This document shows, piece by piece, positions 61,806-64,000 of a stretch of DNA of 64,000 nucleotides (the stretch's first letter is position 1; each line of letters opens with the position of its first letter). Below the pieces are notes generated by a model. It ran no database searches and had not been told where the DNA came from. It was given only the letters and a program-made list of their open reading frames with translations. The DNA comes from Frigoribacterium sp. Leaf8. Lineage in GTDB: Bacteria > Actinomycetota > Actinomycetes > Actinomycetales > Microbacteriaceae. The stretch covers positions 126,287-190,286 of the forward strand of contig NZ_LMKB01000005.1 in NCBI RefSeq assembly GCF_001421165.1, given 5' to 3'. The position numbers were made by a program, and so were the translations under genes.

Positions 61806-62056
61806 CAGCTGACCGCCGCGAACTTGGTGATGAGGCCCAGGACCACGATGCAGGTGATCCAGACGAGACCCAGGAAGACCGTGATGCGGTTGAGGTTGCG
61901 TTCGGCGACGCCGGATGCCCCGAGGTTGCTCGTGACGCCACCGCCGAACATGTCGGAGAGACCGCCACCACGGCCGCGGTGGAGCAGGATGAGGAGGGTC
62001 AACAGGAGGCTCGTGATGCCGAGCAACACCTGCAGGATGACCTGGAGAATTTCCAC
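61805..62056 (-). CDS. secG: Preprotein translocase subunit SecG
   Basis: An 83-residue protein with two membrane helices: ILQVILQVLLGITSLLLTLL, and ITVFLGLVWITCIVVLGLIT. GGGLSDMFGGG between them is the conserved SecG loop. It assists SecYE in protein export at the membrane. GTG 62056 is chosen because AAAGGTC lies before it at a good distance and the first helix starts right after. It lies downstream of tpiA with 106 bases between, and overlaps rbpA by one base. Confidence 0.94.
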   Translation of the reverse strand: MEILQVILQVLLGITSLLLTLLILLHRGRGGGLSDMFGGGVTSNLGASGVAERNLNRITVFLGLVWITCIVVLGLITKFAAVS

Positions 62057-62162
62057 GTAGGACCTTTCGATGCGGTGAGACCGCTGAACAGTATAACCGC
62101 GAGAGGCCGTCGCCCTGGCAGGCCGAGTCGGAGGGGCGCCGACGGGCGACGCACCCGGCCCG

Positions 62163-62951
62163 TCAGACGCCGACGTGCGCCTGGAAGCGGACGATGTTGG
62201 CGAACTCGGACACGTCGAGGCTCGCCCCACCGACGAGGGCTCCGTCGACGTTGGGCTCTCGCATGAACGATGCGATGTTCGTGGACTTGACCGAGCCGCC
62301 GTAGAGGACGCGGGTGGTGGCGGCGGCGTCCGGACCGACGATCTCGACCAGGGCCGCCCGCAGGGCCGCGCAGACCTGCTCGGCCTGCTCGGCCGTGGCG
62401 GCCTGTCCGGAGCCGATGGCCCAGACGGGCTCGTAGGCGACGACGATCTCGGCGGAGGCCGGCACCTGGGCGAGCGCCGCACGGAGCTGGGCCACGGGCA
62501 CCGCGCTGGGGCCGTGCTGCTCGAGATCGTCGGCCGTCTCACCGACGCAGACGACGGGGACGAGGCCCGAGCGATGCGCGGCGGCGACCTTCGTCGCCAC
62601 GACCTCGTCGTCCTCGGCATGGAGCGTCCGACGCTCAGAGTGCCCGACCAGGACGTAGCGCACGTCCAACTTGGCGAGGAACTGCCCCGAGATCTCGCCC
62701 GTGTAGGCGCCCGAGTCGTGAGCGGACAGGTCTTGGGCTCCGAGAGCCAACTCGAGCTTGTCGGCGTCGAGCAGGGTCTGCACGCTTCGGAGGTCGGTGA
62801 ACGGCGGGAACACCGCGGTCTCGACCGCGTCGAAGTCGTGCTTGGCGTCCTTGAGGGACCATGCGAGCTTCTGGACGAACGCGATCGCCTGCAGGTGATC
62901 GAGGTTCATCTTCCAGTTGCCGGCGATGAGGGGCGTGCGTGTGGTCACCAT
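62163..62951 (-). CDS. tpiA: Triosephosphate isomerase
   Basis: A 262-residue TIM barrel that interconverts dihydroxyacetone phosphate and glyceraldehyde-3-phosphate. [14 protein letters not shown] has the Asn and Lys of the active site, [14 protein letters not shown] has the catalytic His, and [17 protein letters not shown] has the catalytic Glu. [15 protein letters not shown] and [11 protein letters not shown] form the phosphate site. GGAGG lies 7 bases before ATG 62951. The start overlaps the pgk stop by seven bases, so pgk and tpiA are transcribed together. Confidence 0.97.
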   Translation of the reverse strand: MVTTRTPLIAGNWKMNLDHLQAIAFVQKLAWSLKDAKHDFDAVETAVFPPFTDLRSVQTLLDADKLELALGAQDLSAHDSGAYTGEISGQFLAKLDVRYVLVGHSERRTLHAEDDEVVATKVAAAHRSGLVPVVCVGETADDLEQHGPSAVPVAQLRAALAQVPASAEIVVAYEPVWAIGSGQAATAEQAEQVCAALRAALVEIVGPDAAATTRVLYGGSVKSTNIASFMREPNVDGALVGGASLDVSEFANIVRFQAHVGV

Positions 62952-64000
62952 CCGAGGACCTCCAGTCCGGGGAGTCGTTTGCCCTCGAGGAACTCGAGGC
63001 TGGCTCCACCGCCGGTGGAGATGTGGCCGAACTGGTCGTCGGAGAACCCCAGGGCACGAACGGCCGCGGCCGAGTCGCCGCCGCCCACGACGCCGAGACC
63101 GGAGACCCGGGTCAACGCGTCGGCGACCTTCTGGGTGCCGTGTGCGAAGGCGGGGAACTCGAAGACTCCCATCGGACCGTTCCAGAAGACCGTGGACGAC
63201 GTCTGGACGGTCTCCGCGAAGCGCGCGGCCGTCTCGGGGCCGATGTCCAGGCCCAGGGCCTCGGAGCCCAGAGCAGAGGATTCGATGCCGTCCGAGGCGA
63301 CCACCGTGTGCTCGGCGTCCGCGCTGAAGGACGAGGCGACCACCACGTCGACGGGGAGCACGAGGTTGACGCCCCGGCGCGCGGCCTCGTCGACGTAGCC
63401 GCGGACCCGGTCGAGCTGGTCCTTCTCGAGCAGGCTCTTGCCGACGGGGAGTCCCTGGGCGGCGAGGAACGTGAAGAGCATCCCTCCACCGATGAGCAGG
63501 TTGTCGACCCGGGGAAGGAGGTGCTCGATGACGCCGAGCTTGTCGGAGACCTTCGAGCCGCCGAGGACGACGCTGTAGGGGCGCGTGGGGTTCTCGGTCA
63601 GCTTGTCGAGGACCTCGAGTTCACGCGAGATGAGCGTCCCGGCCGCGCTCGGGAGGAGCGCGGGCAACTCGTACACACTCGCCTGCTTGCGGTGCACGAC
63701 CCCGAAGCCGTCGGAGACGAACACGTCACCGAGCTCGGCCAGGCGTGCGGCGAACTCCTGACGCTCGGACTCGTCCTTCGACGTCTCGGCGGCGTTGAAG
63801 CGGAGGTTCTCGAGGACGACGATCTGGCCGTCGGTGAGGTCGTCCACTGCTGCGGCGGTCTCGTCACCCACGGTGTGCGCGGCGAAGCCGACGCTCTTCC
63901 CGAGGAGTTCGCTGAGGCGTTGGGCGACCGGTCTGAGGCTGTACTCGGGCTTCGCCTCGCCGTCGGGGCGGCCGAGGTGCGAGATGACCACGACCCTGGC
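62945..64000 (-). CDS. pgk: Phosphoglycerate kinase (3' part only)
   Basis: The gene runs off the right edge; its first residues are missing, roughly 45. Visible parts include [62 protein letters not shown] and [16 protein letters not shown], then [14 protein letters not shown] and [13 protein letters not shown]. These cover substrate and nucleotide sites of phosphoglycerate kinase, which makes ATP from 1,3-bisphosphoglycerate. The stop TGA overlaps the tpiA start. GapA is probably just outside, which is the usual gap-pgk-tpi order, but it is not seen here. Confidence 0.96.
   Translation of the reverse strand, partial: ARVVVISHLGRPDGEAKPEYSLRPVAQRLSELLGKSVGFAAHTVGDETAAAVDDLTDGQIVVLENLRFNAAETSKDESERQEFAARLAELGDVFVSDGFGVVHRKQASVYELPALLPSAAGTLISRELEVLDKLTENPTRPYSVVLGGSKVSDKLGVIEHLLPRVDNLLIGGGMLFTFLAAQGLPVGKSLLEKDQLDRVRGYVDEAARRGVNLVLPVDVVVASSFSADAEHTVVASDGIESSALGSEALGLDIGPETAARFAETVQTSSTVFWNGPMGVFEFPAFAHGTQKVADALTRVSGLGVVGGGDSAAAVRALGFSDDQFGHISTGGGASLEFLEGKRLPGLEVLGW

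Overview
The window is 64 kb of very GC-rich DNA with dense, mostly co-directional gene blocks, frequent 4-base ATGA/GTGA gene overlaps and many GTG starts. RbpA, the SURF1/CtaA/CtaB haem-copper oxidase assembly genes, OpcA beside Zwf, DUF3099 and the GlgA/GlgC/TreS set point to an actinobacterium. The protein sequences look most like Microbacteriaceae (a Curtobacterium/Frigoribacterium-type genome is my guess; the genus cannot be fixed from the sequence alone). This is core chromosome: I see no phage, insertion sequence, CRISPR array, toxin-antitoxin or conjugation gene.

Layout. 1-11.8 kb: start of uppP (reverse), an M20 peptidase, tRNA-Leu(GAG), a Tat-exported ferritin-like protein, an HSL-type hydrolase, an aldo/keto reductase, a small acidic repeat protein, a type II NADH dehydrogenase, a TetR/DHA2 exporter pair sharing one operator, a DHA1 exporter and a flavin-dependent monooxygenase. 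12.0-15.8 kb: a four-gene osmoprotectant ABC importer (permease, CBS-ATPase, permease, lipoprotein binding protein). 16.4-22.2 kb: a five-gene surface-glycan locus (priming sugar transferase, GT4, CDP-alcohol phosphotransferase, Wzz-like protein with a degenerate tyrosine-kinase-like half, cytidylyltransferase) behind a long leader with inverted repeats. 22.2-33 kb: two unknown genes, an SF2 helicase, DNA polymerase IV, an acyl-CoA dehydrogenase homologue, a GDSL hydrolase, a D,D-carboxypeptidase, a TrmH-type methyltransferase, a sirtuin, a histidine phosphatase, a GT4 and an alpha/beta hydrolase. 34-41.9 kb: treS, a DEDDh exonuclease, type B L31, an ABC ATPase, divergent glgA/glgC, serB and a FabG-like reductase. 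42-46 kb: DUF3099, a small Cys/His protein, SURF1, an ABC-F protein and bioY. 46-53 kb: a sufB-sufD-Rieske-sufC-sufT cluster divergent from ctaA, then GNAT and ctaB. 53.1-61.4 kb: tkt-tal-pgi-zwf-opcA-pgl, a pentose-phosphate cluster. 61.4-64 kb: rbpA-secG and tpiA-pgk, all reverse, so they would be transcribed pgk to tpiA.

How the parts work together. Carbon metabolism dominates: pgk/tpiA (glycolysis), tkt to pgl (pentose phosphate and NADPH), and glgA/glgC/treS (glycogen and trehalose). The osmoprotectant importer and trehalose synthase both serve osmotic stress. ctaA, ctaB and SURF1 supply haem O/A and assemble cytochrome oxidase, while the suf genes build Fe-S clusters.

Two features recur outside the genes. 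Many start codons lie only 6-8 bases after a TANNNT-like -10 element, which suggests widespread leaderless mRNAs. In four places that -10 element contains the stop codon of the preceding gene. In addition, the 9-mer GGAGGCGCG/CGCGCCTCC occurs about three dozen times by eye, several-fold more than base composition predicts. Promoters, operators and terminators are reported from pattern alone; none has been tested.
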